Source of the DNA: Puffinus mauretanicus
Taxonomy: Eukaryota; Chordata; Aves; Procellariiformes; Procellariidae
Length of the DNA: 64,000 bases
Assembly (NCBI GenBank): GCA_023333565.1
Contig: JAJKFH010003075.1
Span: forward strand, 857,501 to 921,500
Direction: 5' to 3'
Made by a program: the position numbers and the translations under genes. Below are positions 35,145 through 46,375 of the stretch, piece after piece (within the stretch, counting starts at the first letter, position 1; each line of letters begins with the position of its first letter). The notes under the pieces were generated by a model. It had not been told where the DNA came from, made no database searches, and saw only the letters and a program-made list of their open reading frames with translations.

Positions 35145-35180
35145 ACACACAAACACACACACACACACACACACACACAA
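35145..35180. repeat. (CA)n microsatellite
   Basis: About 16 CA units with one early interruption (ACAAACAC). A standard dinucleotide microsatellite in intergenic DNA. Confidence 0.95.
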
Positions 35181-36019
35181 AGGGTTATAACATAATCCTC
35201 TGTGCCGCCTAAGACAAATGGTTATTACCATTCAGTATTGGTTTTTTGCTCATGCAATAATATGGTGTCATGCAAGTCCACACAGCCTTGAAATTCTTCT
35301 TATTATACATAACCTTCCAAAAATCACATGCAGTATGCTGCTATTTCGACAGTGATTAGCAGCATTTTTTTAAAGATAGGTGGCTTAGAACAAAATTTGC
35401 TTTGAGAGAGCAAAAAATTATCTGAAATGCAAGATGAAAATGAGTGTTTTAGCACAAGTCAGCCCCAAAATATTTTCAATAATTAGGAGAGACTTATGTT
35501 CCATTTCACTGTTTTATGTGCTATATAGTATAGACCAAGTGCCACTGTAGTTAAGTGTTTGTCAGCATTTCCCTTGTAAATCCTGGTTTTCCAGAGGGTT
35601 GCTATAACTTGCCAATTTCAAATCACACTGGGCTAACACTCACTATACACATTGTCAGCCCAGATGCAAATTTCTGTTGTTGTTATTACCAAAAATGAAA
35701 TCAAGTGAAGCTGCTGGTTTTTAGTTCATGGCAAAAGATAATGGTTTGGAGATGGGGGGGTGCTTTTTTCTCCCTGTTGCTCCTAGTTGGGATTTTGTTG
35801 TTGCAATGGTCTGATTCAAATGGGTTTGTTTTGAAAGGGATGTGAAAGGAAGTTAGGGTATGGATATTTTTATAAAACCCAAAATATAAGCAATGCATAG
35901 AGGGCTCAGGGAGAGAAGAGGGCAGCATTCTGATCTGGTACAACTTACTCATGGTCAGGCATATGGTATTGAGGGGTACACCTACTGACCTCCATCCCAG
36001 GCTTTGGTTCTGTGTCGTA

Positions 36020-36535
36020 AAGGCCTTAACACGCTAATAAAGGTCCATTCAGCAGCTGAATTCTTCAAGAAAACACAAAATTGGCTGACTCAGCTGGAGC
36101 AACTCCTGCAAAGCACAGAAGCAAACCCTGGCCTCCTCCCCCCAGCCTTTGGGACCAACCCTTCGGGTTCCTGCAGGACTCCATAAACTCCACTGGCTGA
36201 ACCATGAAGAAGGGGCCAAACCTCCCCCTTCAACATCCCCAAGAACTGCACCATCCCGCAATGGGCTGAGGAGAGCACAGGACTTTTGGGGCTGCAGTCC
36301 CAAACATCCTCTGCTTAACAACAGAAGGAGGGGTGCCTCCTCCTGGCAGTCCTTGCTGGCCCCAGCAGGACTCAGGGCCTGGGTGGATGCAGGATGAAGA
36401 GGAAGAAGAGGAGGAGGAGGAGAGGGAGGTTCAGCAGGCACCACAGACTGGCTCTCCGAGACGTGGGGCAGAGAGCTCAGCAGACTGAGCACGAAGAGCT
36501 GCTCTCCTCCATGGATAGAGAGTTGGGGCCACACA
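36020..36535. other. GC-rich coding-like patch, unrecognised
   Basis: A 0.5 kb patch richer in G+C than its flanks, ending in a GAAGAAGAGGAGG repeat (36398-36425). A minus-strand frame of 161 codons spans 36049-36534, and a plus-strand frame of 60 codons spans 36004-36186, with residues such as NWLTQLEQLLQ that look protein-like. Neither matches a family I know, both lie in purine/pyrimidine-biased DNA, and the plus frame ends early. It could be a relic of a retroposed gene or chance. Confidence 0.2.
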
Positions 36536-37780
36536 GGTGAAGAACGCTCACTAAATCGACACGACTTTTTCTGATTTATTTGTTTTTTCCTTCACTTTTA
36601 ATTAACTAAAATTCCTTTTCAAACTTAAAAAAACAATGCTGAAGCATTGCTCTCCCCTTATTGATTGAGTCTTTTACTATTTAACAACCGCTTGGTTTTG
36701 TTAACTGCGGCTGTAGAAGGCTGTACCGAGATGCTCTTGGATGCTTTCCTCTGAGGATGTAGCCCTCCATCCCTGCGAGGCACAGGCATGTAAATGCAGA
36801 CTAAAAGCAGATTTACGCCAGTGTAGTGCAACATTATATTGTAAGAGTAAGTGGAGAAATAGGCCTATGGTCAAAGGGTTGCATCAAGGAGCGGTGCACT
36901 TCTAGATGTTTACAAATCTAGAAGGTTTTCTGCAAGTAAAGAAATGGGGAGTCCTTGGGTGAACAGCTGTTACCAGCTCTAAACTAGAGAGGATAAAAAG
37001 TGGTGATATCACATTCCGGCTGCCTGGAGAAAGACAAATTAGAGAAAATGTTCAGATCACTTAGCAGATATCCCTCAGCTGATGTGACTTGCAGTGCTGT
37101 CAGTTGTGGGGTTTATCTCGCTACTGTTGGAGGTGTTGGGGTATGGCTTGTGATATTTTTGGTGCTCTGGACTGAGAGACTAAGGTCAGCAGAAGAGACT
37201 ATGACATTAGTAGTGTTATATCAATTTATATCAACTGAGGTTTCAGTCTGATTGTAGTAGCAGCAGGTTAATTTTATAAGCCATTGCTCATGTACCTGCC
37301 TCCAAGATCTGCAGCAATCAGAGCTACTCCATACACCACTTTAGCATAGAAAACAAGGTCCATATTAGTCACACACTGTTTTCCCCACCTGGAAAAATAC
37401 TTAAGTAGATTCCACTTGAAAACAAAGGGCAATTCCCTGCCTGCTTAGAGTCACGCTAGAATGCCACTTTTTTTCTATATCCAAGCCCCAAATTTCTGTA
37501 TATTGATGCATTCCAACACAAAATTCAAGCTTCAAGATCAGAGGACCCCAGCTAAACGTAAAGATTTTTCCACACAACAGATTTGCCCTCTATGTAAGAC
37601 ACACAGCAGATAAAACCAATAATACCTTATCTCCTCCCATGACTTCCTGGCCAGGAGCAGCAGCAATATATATTAAGATATCAATTGACTGTTTATAGGA
37701 TTAAGTAAGGAATAGCTGAAATCAGTCCTTGATTTTATTTGAGTTTAATTCATCCAGTCATAGATCTGTCTGGTAACCAC

Positions 37781-37890
37781 CTATAATAAATAATAATAAC
37801 AATAATAATAGAGCTTTGCATTTTTACAGCATCTTCCATCGAAAGCTATCTCAGTGTGCTTCATAAACATTACTCTTGCATCCATTCCTT
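37781..37890. repeat. (AAT)n repeat with adjoining ancient interspersed repeat
   Basis: An imperfect AAT repeat (37781-37810) runs into GCATTTTTACAGCATCTTCC, then AAGCTATCTCAGTGTGCTTC, then ATAAACATTA. This order resembles an old amniote repeat with a core like CATCTTTCCATCCAAGGATC, then TCAAAGCGCTTCACAAACAT, which I recall from memory. Confidence 0.4.
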
Positions 37891-39054
37891 CAATTCCTTC
37901 ACTTTCTGCTCATCTTTATCTGTAGAATTTGCAGTAATATGATAGCATGGATCAAATAAACTAAGGCAAGATGTTATTTCAATGAACTACAGAAAGAGTG
38001 AGGTAAAGTTATTTGAAAAATATGAGAGAAATTCAGTAGGTTGGGGATGGTATATGTTCATTTGGTACATGTTCATATTATGTGCTCACTTAAGGATACA
38101 GAAAATCTGTACATTCTGCTAGGTTGGCTGATATTTCTTGTATTAAAGGAACATAAATCGACGTATACCACTCAGCATGTCTTGTTTCTGAGACAAAAAA
38201 TGAAGAAGAAAAATGTCAGTGAAGAAAGTTTGGAAAGATATGGGATTCGTTTCTTTATTACAGATAATATTTTCTAAAATCTCAGTCTTATGATCACACA
38301 TTTCTCATGTAAATAAGTGACAGCATCAAAAGGTGACAGGAGATGTAGGTACGGGGTTGCAATTTGAGAGTCCCTGGAACAGCAATGCTCTCTTTATCTA
38401 TGGTTATATGGCAGCTAGCTGACTAACACACTTATGAGACAAATAAGAAATGCTAACAAATACTGCCACAGGTATTGTCTTCAGTGTCAGGAACCAACTT
38501 TGGAACAAGGAAAGAAGAGGCTGTTTTCTCCGGGAAATTCATCCCTGGGAGCTTAGCCTGTCTCCAGTGGAAAACTTCCTAGCGTGAAATTCCCTCCATG
38601 TGGATAGCCAACATGAAGTCCATATACCACTAAGCTTGTGGTATGACTCCTTCCATCTCAGTGCTTTAATTTAAAGTGAAAGGGAAAAAAATTTTAAAAG
38701 AAAAGGAAAAACCTGAGAATGCACAAAATTAATGCAAGCAGGCAGATTTGGGAGAAAAATGCACAGTAAAGAGGTATTTTCTAAACAGAAAGTGCTGCTA
38801 AGCAGGAAAATCCCAATCTTCCACCAGTATCAGAGGCCTTACTCCTCTTGCATTACATTAGGTTTGAATATTCTCTCCACAAAGAAGCTGGAGAATGGCC
38901 TATATGACTAAGTGGCCATTTCCTTTGCTGGGCACTGCAACACCACCAACAAACTCAAATCCAGGCTTGAATCAAGCACAAGTGAAATGCTGGGAGAGGC
39001 ACGGATAGCAGAGGGAAAGGGGGACAGGCAGTGAGCTCCAGGAGGAATGAGAGA

Positions 39055-39168
39055 CCTGTGGTCTGTGCCTCAACTTCTCCATCCATAAAATACAAGCAGT
39101 AGTAAGTATCTTCCTGCACTAAGTATATTGAGACAGGCTGGCTGTGTAAACGTTAAGACTTCTAACAG
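39055..39168 (+). mobile_element. ancient MIR/L2-like SINE fragment
   Basis: CTGTGCCTCAACTTCTCC, ATCCATAAAATA and a trailing GTAGTAAGTATCTTCCTGC follow the order of the MIR/L2 3' region (CTGTGCCTCAGTTTCC, ATCTGTAAAATGGGG, AATAGTACCTACC). It is diverged, as expected for an element older than the bird-mammal split. Confidence 0.5.
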
Positions 39169-39999
39169 CTATTACCCCTTCAGTAATTTCATTCTGCCCT
39201 CCCCTTTTTCTCAGTATGATATGACAGTGACTGTAGCACTAGGCCAGTAATTGGATATTCTTATTCCTCAAATTCCCTAGTATTTAATTTTTATATCATT
39301 CTCAGAACCTATCACATATTTGTTTTGATTTATTCAATATTGATCCTTTCTCTGACTTTCGAGCAGCTATCACCTTCCCCGCCTGTTCCCAGGGAATCTG
39401 CCAAGCCAGCAGTTTGTGATTTTGTCATAATACATGTGTTTCGTTCTCCGAGTGGCTGTCACAAGCTTCTGGATCTCACAAATGTTACATCCCTCTTTTT
39501 ATTCACACGTTCTGTATCTTAAATGTTCCCAGAGATGGGCTTTTTTGTGTGGAGAAGCAAGGTTTTTTGTATCAGTTTGCAGGGTACAAATCTAAACCTG
39601 TTTAGTAGAGAAAGATGAGCTTGATTTTTGCTGGATTTGAATAAATACTCTTATACTGCTTTCTACAATACACTATGCACACGAGAGGAGAAAAAAGAAA
39701 TCTGACTGTGGCGATCCTGGGGCAACATTTTCTGAAGTGTCTAGGTGACTTGGGCATGTTTCACTTTGTTAGCAGACACTCGCATTTTGCTTGCTCTCTG
39801 TACAACTTACCCAAGCGCCTCCCTCACTTCAGAAAATTGGACTGAGATATTCTAAACTGCCTTCCCCAAATCTGTTCTTTGTTAGTTCTATGTCTCGCAG
39901 CTGGTGGTCTCTTCCAGTGTGGCCATGACAGGAAGGCCACATATCACCAGTCAAAGCATTGTCCAGTTAGGAGCTAGCCCTTTCCAAGGGAGAATAAAG

Positions 40000-40577
40000 C
40001 AAAGCCTGTACTGGGCTGTGTTAAGAGGAGCACAACCAGCAGACCAAGGGAAGTTTTCATTCCCCTCTATTCAGCTCCATCTGGAATACTACCTCTGGTT
40101 TTGAAACCCTGCAAGTCAAAGAGGATGTTGAGAAACTGGAGAGGTCCCAGCAGAAGGCTGCTGAGATCATTAGGGCTAAAGCACATGAATGTTGAGGACA
40201 GATTGAAGCAACTGGGTTTATTTAAGAAGGTGAAGAGGAGGCTGTGAAGGGAGGTCTCTAGTCAATATTTGAAGGGCACTCACAAAGACAACAGAGCTGC
40301 TCTTCTTGGTAGTGGCAGGCAGTAAAACAAGGAGCAATAACTGTGAGCTGTGGGTCAGGAGATTCAGAATAGACATTAGGGAAAATTTACTCATTAGAGG
40401 AGTAGCGCAGGAATGGGTTACCCAAGAGCTGATATCTCTGCCCGTGGAGGATTTCAAGACTCACTGAGAAGCAAAACAGAGGTGACATTATCTGGCCAGT
40501 AAGTAATAGCTGTGCACTGAGCAGGAGGCTGAACTAGATGACCTCCAGAGGTCCCTTACAATTCATACTTCTATGGT
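40000..40577 (+). mobile_element. CR1 LINE 3' fragment, sense
   Basis: This is the 3' end of a chicken-repeat-1 type LINE. Landmarks in order: TGGAATACTACCTCTGG, GAGGTCCCAGCAGAAGGCTG, AAGCAACTGGGTTTATTTAAG, AGGAATGGGTTACCCAAGAG, GATGACCTCCAGAGGTCCCT, and a short TTCTATGG tail. They follow the CR1 consensus through the end of ORF2 and the 3' UTR. It is 5'-truncated, as is normal for CR1, and carries indels that break the reading frame, so it is inactive. The start is approximate. This element is the main sign that the genome is avian or reptilian. Confidence 0.85.
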
Positions 40578-42094
40578 CAAAAAGTGTTATGGAAGTTCAA
40601 AGGAACTTTTCCAAGGAGCACTCTGAGAGCATACACATGTACACACTAACAGAGTGAGAAATCAAACAGGGCTTCCAATACAAACAACTTCTCAGGATAT
40701 TCTGCCATCAAAGTCAAGCTCCTGTGATCTCCACAGGCATTTGAGAGATAGTAGGGTAGAATATTGCAGTCTGAAAAAAGTAGTCCCAGTGTTGTTTACA
40801 TTCAAGTTTTTAGTCCTATCTCCCCATAAAATTCTTGCACCATTCAGGAAACCCCCAGCTTTCTGCAGAAGCAAATGCCAGCTTCCTCCTAGTTCTCCCC
40901 CAAACCCTTTTTCTCCCCAAACTGTTTTCCCTGCTTGTGAAAGTTTTCTTCCTTTCTAATTCCACATCCTGACATTATTTGGGTTTTGCCTCTTTTCTCT
41001 CAGGAACGCATCATCTTGTGTAAGCCCGAGATCTGGCTCCTTATCTCAAGTCATTTCCACTCACAGCAGCCGCAGAAATAATTGGTTAATTAGAGGCATA
41101 CGCTTGGGTGCTGTGTCCATTTCGACAGTTTACGCTGTAGCACTCAGGGGAAGCAATGGTGGAAGAATCTATCCCTTTCTATGGAGAGATATCTTTTGTT
41201 TGGTTGTTGTACAACCCCAGGCAGCTTACAAAGTAAAAGATGGGTTTGCACAGGGAAATTCAGAGATGGGGCAGACTTTTGCATGGATTCTTTTCAATAA
41301 ACATTTCGCTGCATTACCATTTCTGCTACTGCGTCCAGTGTCACCAGGGAACGGTTCAGCATAAACACCTCCTGAGGAACTGTTCCAGAGCCTAATGCCA
41401 ACCTGAGACAGCTGCTGATGCTGAACAACATCATCAAGGGCCCACTGTCCCTTCCTGCCACTCCTCCTCCTTCACTACCAGTGAAAGAACTATGAAAAGA
41501 CCAAGAGCTGGTGTACAGCCAACAAGAACTAAAGATCTTGCAGCTGGTTGTACCACCTGTGCCTTGTGAAATTCCAGCCAAAACAACGTCCCCTCCCTCC
41601 CCTCAGATAACCCCTTTATTAAAGGGAAGGGCATAACATTTGATAACTTTATAAGCAGGAGTGACACGTGCACAGCAGCAGATATGGAAGGCAATTGCTC
41701 CTGCTATCGCTAGTGGCTGTGGACAACTGACCATCTTTTGTGGGTGTGCAGGGCCACCCTGGGTGAGCCGCCTAGTACGTTCAAATCCACACGCAGTGTG
41801 TAAGCCACATTGTGCCAGATATATATAGCTGTTCAATGCCACCCTGCTGAGCCAGTGCCAGGACAGATCACATGGTGCTTGCTTTATTTGGGCTGGTTTG
41901 AGGGAGATGTACAGAATCCATGAGTGAAAGTGCTGATACATGCTACTCTGACACAAAAGGAAGAATCCTTCACTTAGGGCCACAGAGCAAATCCAATGTT
42001 CTGGATTCCCCTGTTAATATCAAAGGGCATTATACGTATGTAGTCAGAGCACATTGTCTCAGGCCAAGTTCCACCACAGAGCTCTGAGAGGGGA

Positions 42095-42163
42095 ATTTTG
42101 CTTGAAGAATGCTAGAAATGGGTCTATAGCCATTAACTGATAACATTCTTCAAGCGGCAAAAT
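42095..42163. repeat. inverted repeat / hairpin with 17-bp arms
   Basis: ATTTTGC plus TTGAAGAATG (42095-42111) is answered by CATTCTTCAA (42144-42153), a GCG bulge, and GCAAAAT (42157-42163). All 17 bases pair; 32 bases lie between the arms, and inside them AATGG/CCATT forms a small second stem. It could be a microRNA-like hairpin or a small palindromic transposon relic. Confidence 0.7.
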
Positions 42164-45100
42164 ATTAGGCCTATTTGTTTTTATCTTTTACTAGCAATTA
42201 ATGTTTTGATTAATAATTTTTAACGGGACTAGAAATGGGAGGGGAGTACAGTTAAGATGGAAATCATGCATCTTCACTCCATCTCATTCATGTATGTGTT
42301 TCAATTTGTGTGTTTTCACATGTAGCATGAGCTTACACTTTTGTCCCGCTTGTGTCCATGTCATTATTTAGATTCAATACTGATGGGTGCTAGAGAGAAA
42401 AAGACCCTAAACAAATATGTCTGGGTACAACCAGAGAATTAGTTGTGATTACAGCGCACACCCTGGTGACACCAACGAGAGAGGTGAGACCTTACTTTTC
42501 ATGGACACATGGTCTAAAGAGAGTCTCCTAATGCCGGCAGTAGCCCTGCCTTCAAACACATAACTGACCAGCTTTGACTCTATTCAGTGAAGGGCAACAG
42601 CATTCATATACAGTGGCTTATTAGAAAATGTCAGCATTACAGCTTTTTAATCCAATTAAAAACATCTGGCACTAGGGTGATCCAGCTGGCAGCCCATGGA
42701 TCCACACCTAAATTGTGGAACGGCTGTGCCCATCCCACCATGGCTGCTTCAGCAGAGACCAAGAGCAGCTGCCAGAGTGGTGCCGAAAGCTGAGCACCTC
42801 TGCTACATCTCTGCCCAGCCGAGGGTTTCTAGACATCACCTGGAGGCAGGATTGCTGCCTGGGGCACAGCTGGAGGCCGTGAGGGTGGGCATCTCCTCCA
42901 CCTGGCCCACAGCAGGGGAAGGTGGGCTCGGGGCAGGAGCACCAGCTGCTCTACCCGACAAGTTTGGTTTTGCCCTGTATGAAGTAGCTAGAAATCTGTT
43001 GTCTATTAGAAGCTGATCTCCTATTGAGGGTCACCCAATGTTGTACTGGAAGCACTGGGAACATTTTTAAACGATCCTTCAAGTCAGGAACTACTTGGCA
43101 GGAGGACTTCATTTTGTACACTTGGTTCTCTCTAGCAATTTCTGCCACAGAACACGTACTCTTCCTTATTGAGTCCACAGGGTGGTACTGAGAGGAAATA
43201 CACCATGACCTTCATCAAAATAAGAAGTACCATTAATACAAGTCCTATTCTTTCTCTGCTTTCCTCACAGAGTTAAGCGAGGCGCAGGAATCATCAAATT
43301 AAATGGCTGGGTCAGCTTAACGTAATAAATCTATTAGTTCATATCATCATATATTTGATTTATACTACCCTAGACAATTACTAGCATGTCATTTCTTTGT
43401 TTAGGGATTTTTAATTTGAAAGTGTTCTAATCCTTAGTGTCAGCTGTTCCTGGTGGGTGATGACATATCTACTGTGAGTGAAACATTCTGATGACATATA
43501 GAGTGTAGGAATCAAATGTCATAAGCATAAATATTTAAGCAATAAGACATGACAGGTAGAGCATTTCTTGGCGATTATCACACACCTCGGGTGGTGTTAT
43601 GACGAGGCATTTGTCCAAAGGCCAACTGACTTTAACACACTAAAAGTAGCATGATCGCCTGGAAATGTGCTGCTTGAAGTGTCTTATTGACACTTCTCCT
43701 TCTCTTGATGATTTCTTCATTTCCAATGGGAGCCCCAAGGAATTAGCATTTCCGTCCTCCAAGACAGGGAACGCTTACACATTAGAAAGACCTGAGCACC
43801 CAGAGCTACCTGGAAAGGGGGTCTGAATGAAGATGGACCTAAGCCTTAACAAAAGACATGCGCTGTCTACATTCACGATATTAAAACGGTAGGTCTGGCA
43901 TTTCCTACCATAACAAGTGCTTTCTGAATCAAGCAGACATTGTCAGCATGGCAATGAGGAGCCAAGCAATTTCTTTAGCAACATTCAAGCTACAGACAGC
44001 GTTTGAGGAGAAAAATACCGTATCATCTTCACTTAGAAGTTGCTTGCTGTAGTTAATTGCTCTGGTTTAATAGCATTACCTTTTCTATGAATGATATGAG
44101 GATATGCTGTGAAATACAGAGGGGTTGGTCTTGACTGAAAGTAGCATATAAAATACATACTTAATTTCAGAAGTTATGGCTTTAGTTCAATCCATCCAAT
44201 ACAGCCAAAAGCCAAACTGAGATAAACCAGCCTAGCTCTGCTACAAGTGACTAGACCAGTCATACCTCTGGAGCTCTAGTCTTTTGGGCTGCGGGACGAG
44301 TTTCATTTCTGTCTGAACTGGATTATGTTAAAGAGCATACTATACACAAAAATAAATGTTGTGAACCTTCAATGCCTATAGTATTTTTTCCTATTTGCTT
44401 GCTGTGTAAAAGAGGAAGGAGTTTCCTAATTTGACCAGGTCTACACCATCCATGGTGATTTCTGCTGTGATCACAATACCTCAGCTTTTTGCATAAGCAC
44501 TCTGCTGGGCTTTGTAGAAGTAGGTGGAAGAATATATATACACATCTAGTGCACCTCAGTGAGGAAAATTATGGGCCGCATTCATGGTATGAGATTAGAG
44601 TTGCAAAGCCAATTTTGGGCATAACTGACTCCCTCAGCAACTCAGTTCCTTGGCAATGCACAAGCAGAGCCTGGTTTTAATTTCACAGATTTCAAAATTG
44701 CACTTAAATTTTGGTTTTGAATTGAAAGGAAAATCCCACATACTTTTCTTTTACCCCCACCAACCAGAGAGCTCACTGAAATAGTAAGGAGTGGTGGCAG
44801 TAGCCATGGCAGCATTTGCCTGCTCCAGCTGAGACACTGATGTTTCTTTGAATGACTTTAGGCTAGTGTTAAGGTGAGCCCCATTTTTTGTGAAGAAAGA
44901 GCCATTCTCTCTGGTCTGGCTGCAAATCTCCCACTCTCCCTTCCTCAGTTGTAGCTCCACAGCAGCTTCAGCACTAAAGCTCGAGTTTGTTCCCCCGTAT
45001 GCTGAAAACATCAGTAGCACTCAGCCTTACTAGCCTTTAACATTTAAATCACAGGAAGGCCAACAGGACCATCTCATGCAACAAAGTAATAGAAAAATGC

Positions 45101-45169
45101 AGAGATGGAAAAGACACCAGCAAAGTTTTCTTTGTGATCATTGTTTAACACTGTAAGTAATTAAATATT

Positions 45170-45192
45170 AATGAAAGTATGCTACTTTCATT
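45170..45192. repeat. perfect 10-bp inverted repeat
   Basis: AATGAAAGTA, a TGC spacer, then TACTTTCATT. It lies among TAATTA-rich sequence and gives GAAAGT on both strands. It may be a protein-binding dyad; it is short enough to be chance. Confidence 0.7.
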
Positions 45193-46271
45193 TTGTGAGC
45201 AATTTAATTCAATTAAAAATAAATGGATCTCCTTGGCTCAGTGGATATACTGATATTCAGCACTGCCCTTAACTTAGTTTCAACAGCATTTAACTCGAGC
45301 ACAGCACAAAGTACAGCGACTGAAACATAGCCCCCAGCTAACATCGTTAACTCTTTAAGTCCCAGCGGCATGATTCTGTCACCCTGCTAAACCAACACGG
45401 CCTCTCCCAGGGAGTATTGGCTATGCTGTTTAACTTGCAGGAGCAGTAATTTATACCCAGTGTGTTAGCGAAGATATCTTGCACTGGGGCACTGTTTTCT
45501 TGAAAGGAAGCCATTTCAGAAAGACTTAGCAGGCCTGCATGGGTCTGCATCTACTAGCATGCCGTGATCTGGTTAAGTAATATATCTGGGAACTTCATGT
45601 CACATAATGTAGAACTATTCTTTTATTGCACTGAAAGAGCTGTTTTAGATTCCCTCTGAGCCCATAGGCCATGTCTTTCTGATAATAAGAGTGTTATCAA
45701 TGCTTTAATATTGAACTCAAATCTCTGCGTGAGAGAGCATCTAAGAGCTATTACTCAGTGCTGAAAGCAAAACCCAACTGTTCTGAATGGGGAGGAAAAT
45801 GCCAATCTGTTGACAAAAAGTTAAACAGAGGTGAAATCTAAACTCTGGCCAACATTTTACAGCCTTAACGCATTGTTAACTTTTCATCTTATCTGTCAGG
45901 AATAGGAAACTAATGTTTAAAAACAATGTATTGCTTTTACGGGCAAGGTCAGCATTTGTTAGATTTCAGGGTTATGCCGAGCATAGTCAGCCAGCGCTAC
46001 ACAGAAAGAATTGCTCCAGCACCCATGGGCTGAGGTCTTCCAAAAGTTAAAATGTACAAACCAATTTCATTCCCATTTTTTCCACGCAGCCAACAGGACC
46101 TCTGCTCTGACTCTTTTGTTCAGGCTCTGTTTTCACATGTGATACTGCTAGCATGGCTGGAGGTTAACATCTTTCAAAAGGTGCTGCTGAGCAAACCCTA
46201 GGTCAAAGAAGCGGTTGCTGCATTTTGCTTTTGGGGGAGCTCGGGTTCAGGGTCACTCCGCTCTCTTCCAG

Positions 46272-46375
46272 GGGCGAAGTCCAGATTTGTGCGCCTGCCC
46301 CTTGGACAATGCCGGGCTTTGTTCGAGCAGCAAAGCATCCTTGCTCAGCCATGCAGTTCCCAAGGAGTCGCGTAG
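46272..46375 (+). ncRNA. possible exon of an unannotated non-coding transcript
   Basis: A pyrimidine-rich acceptor ending CTCTCTTCCAG (to 46271) and a consensus donor, GTAG before GTAAGA (GTAAG at 46376-46380), bracket 104 bases with several CG dinucleotides in otherwise CpG-poor DNA. The enclosed sequence is open in the frame reading PWTMPGFVRAAKHPC, but I do not recognise the peptide. A non-coding RNA exon is the more likely reading. Splice-like signals also arise by chance. Confidence 0.25.

Larger units (their letters stand above)
28145..39999. other. intergenic stretch downstream of PROX1
   Basis: No protein-coding gene is supported here. Contents: an old antisense CR1 fragment (28.49-28.73 kb), plain sequence from 28.7 to 32.2 kb, a CpG-rich block (32.3-33.3 kb) with HNF1-like sites, a G-quadruplex motif at 33.63 kb, a CA repeat (35.15 kb), a GC-rich coding-like patch (36.0-36.5 kb), an AATAAT repeat with an ancient repeat beside it (37.8 kb), and a MIR/L2-like fragment (39.06 kb). 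The human counterpart of this interval is gene-poor. Confidence 0.75.

Noticed and set aside
35145..35180. CA repeat as a CRISPR-like or satellite array
   Set aside because: A plain dinucleotide microsatellite with no spacers; CRISPR arrays do not occur in vertebrate nuclear DNA.
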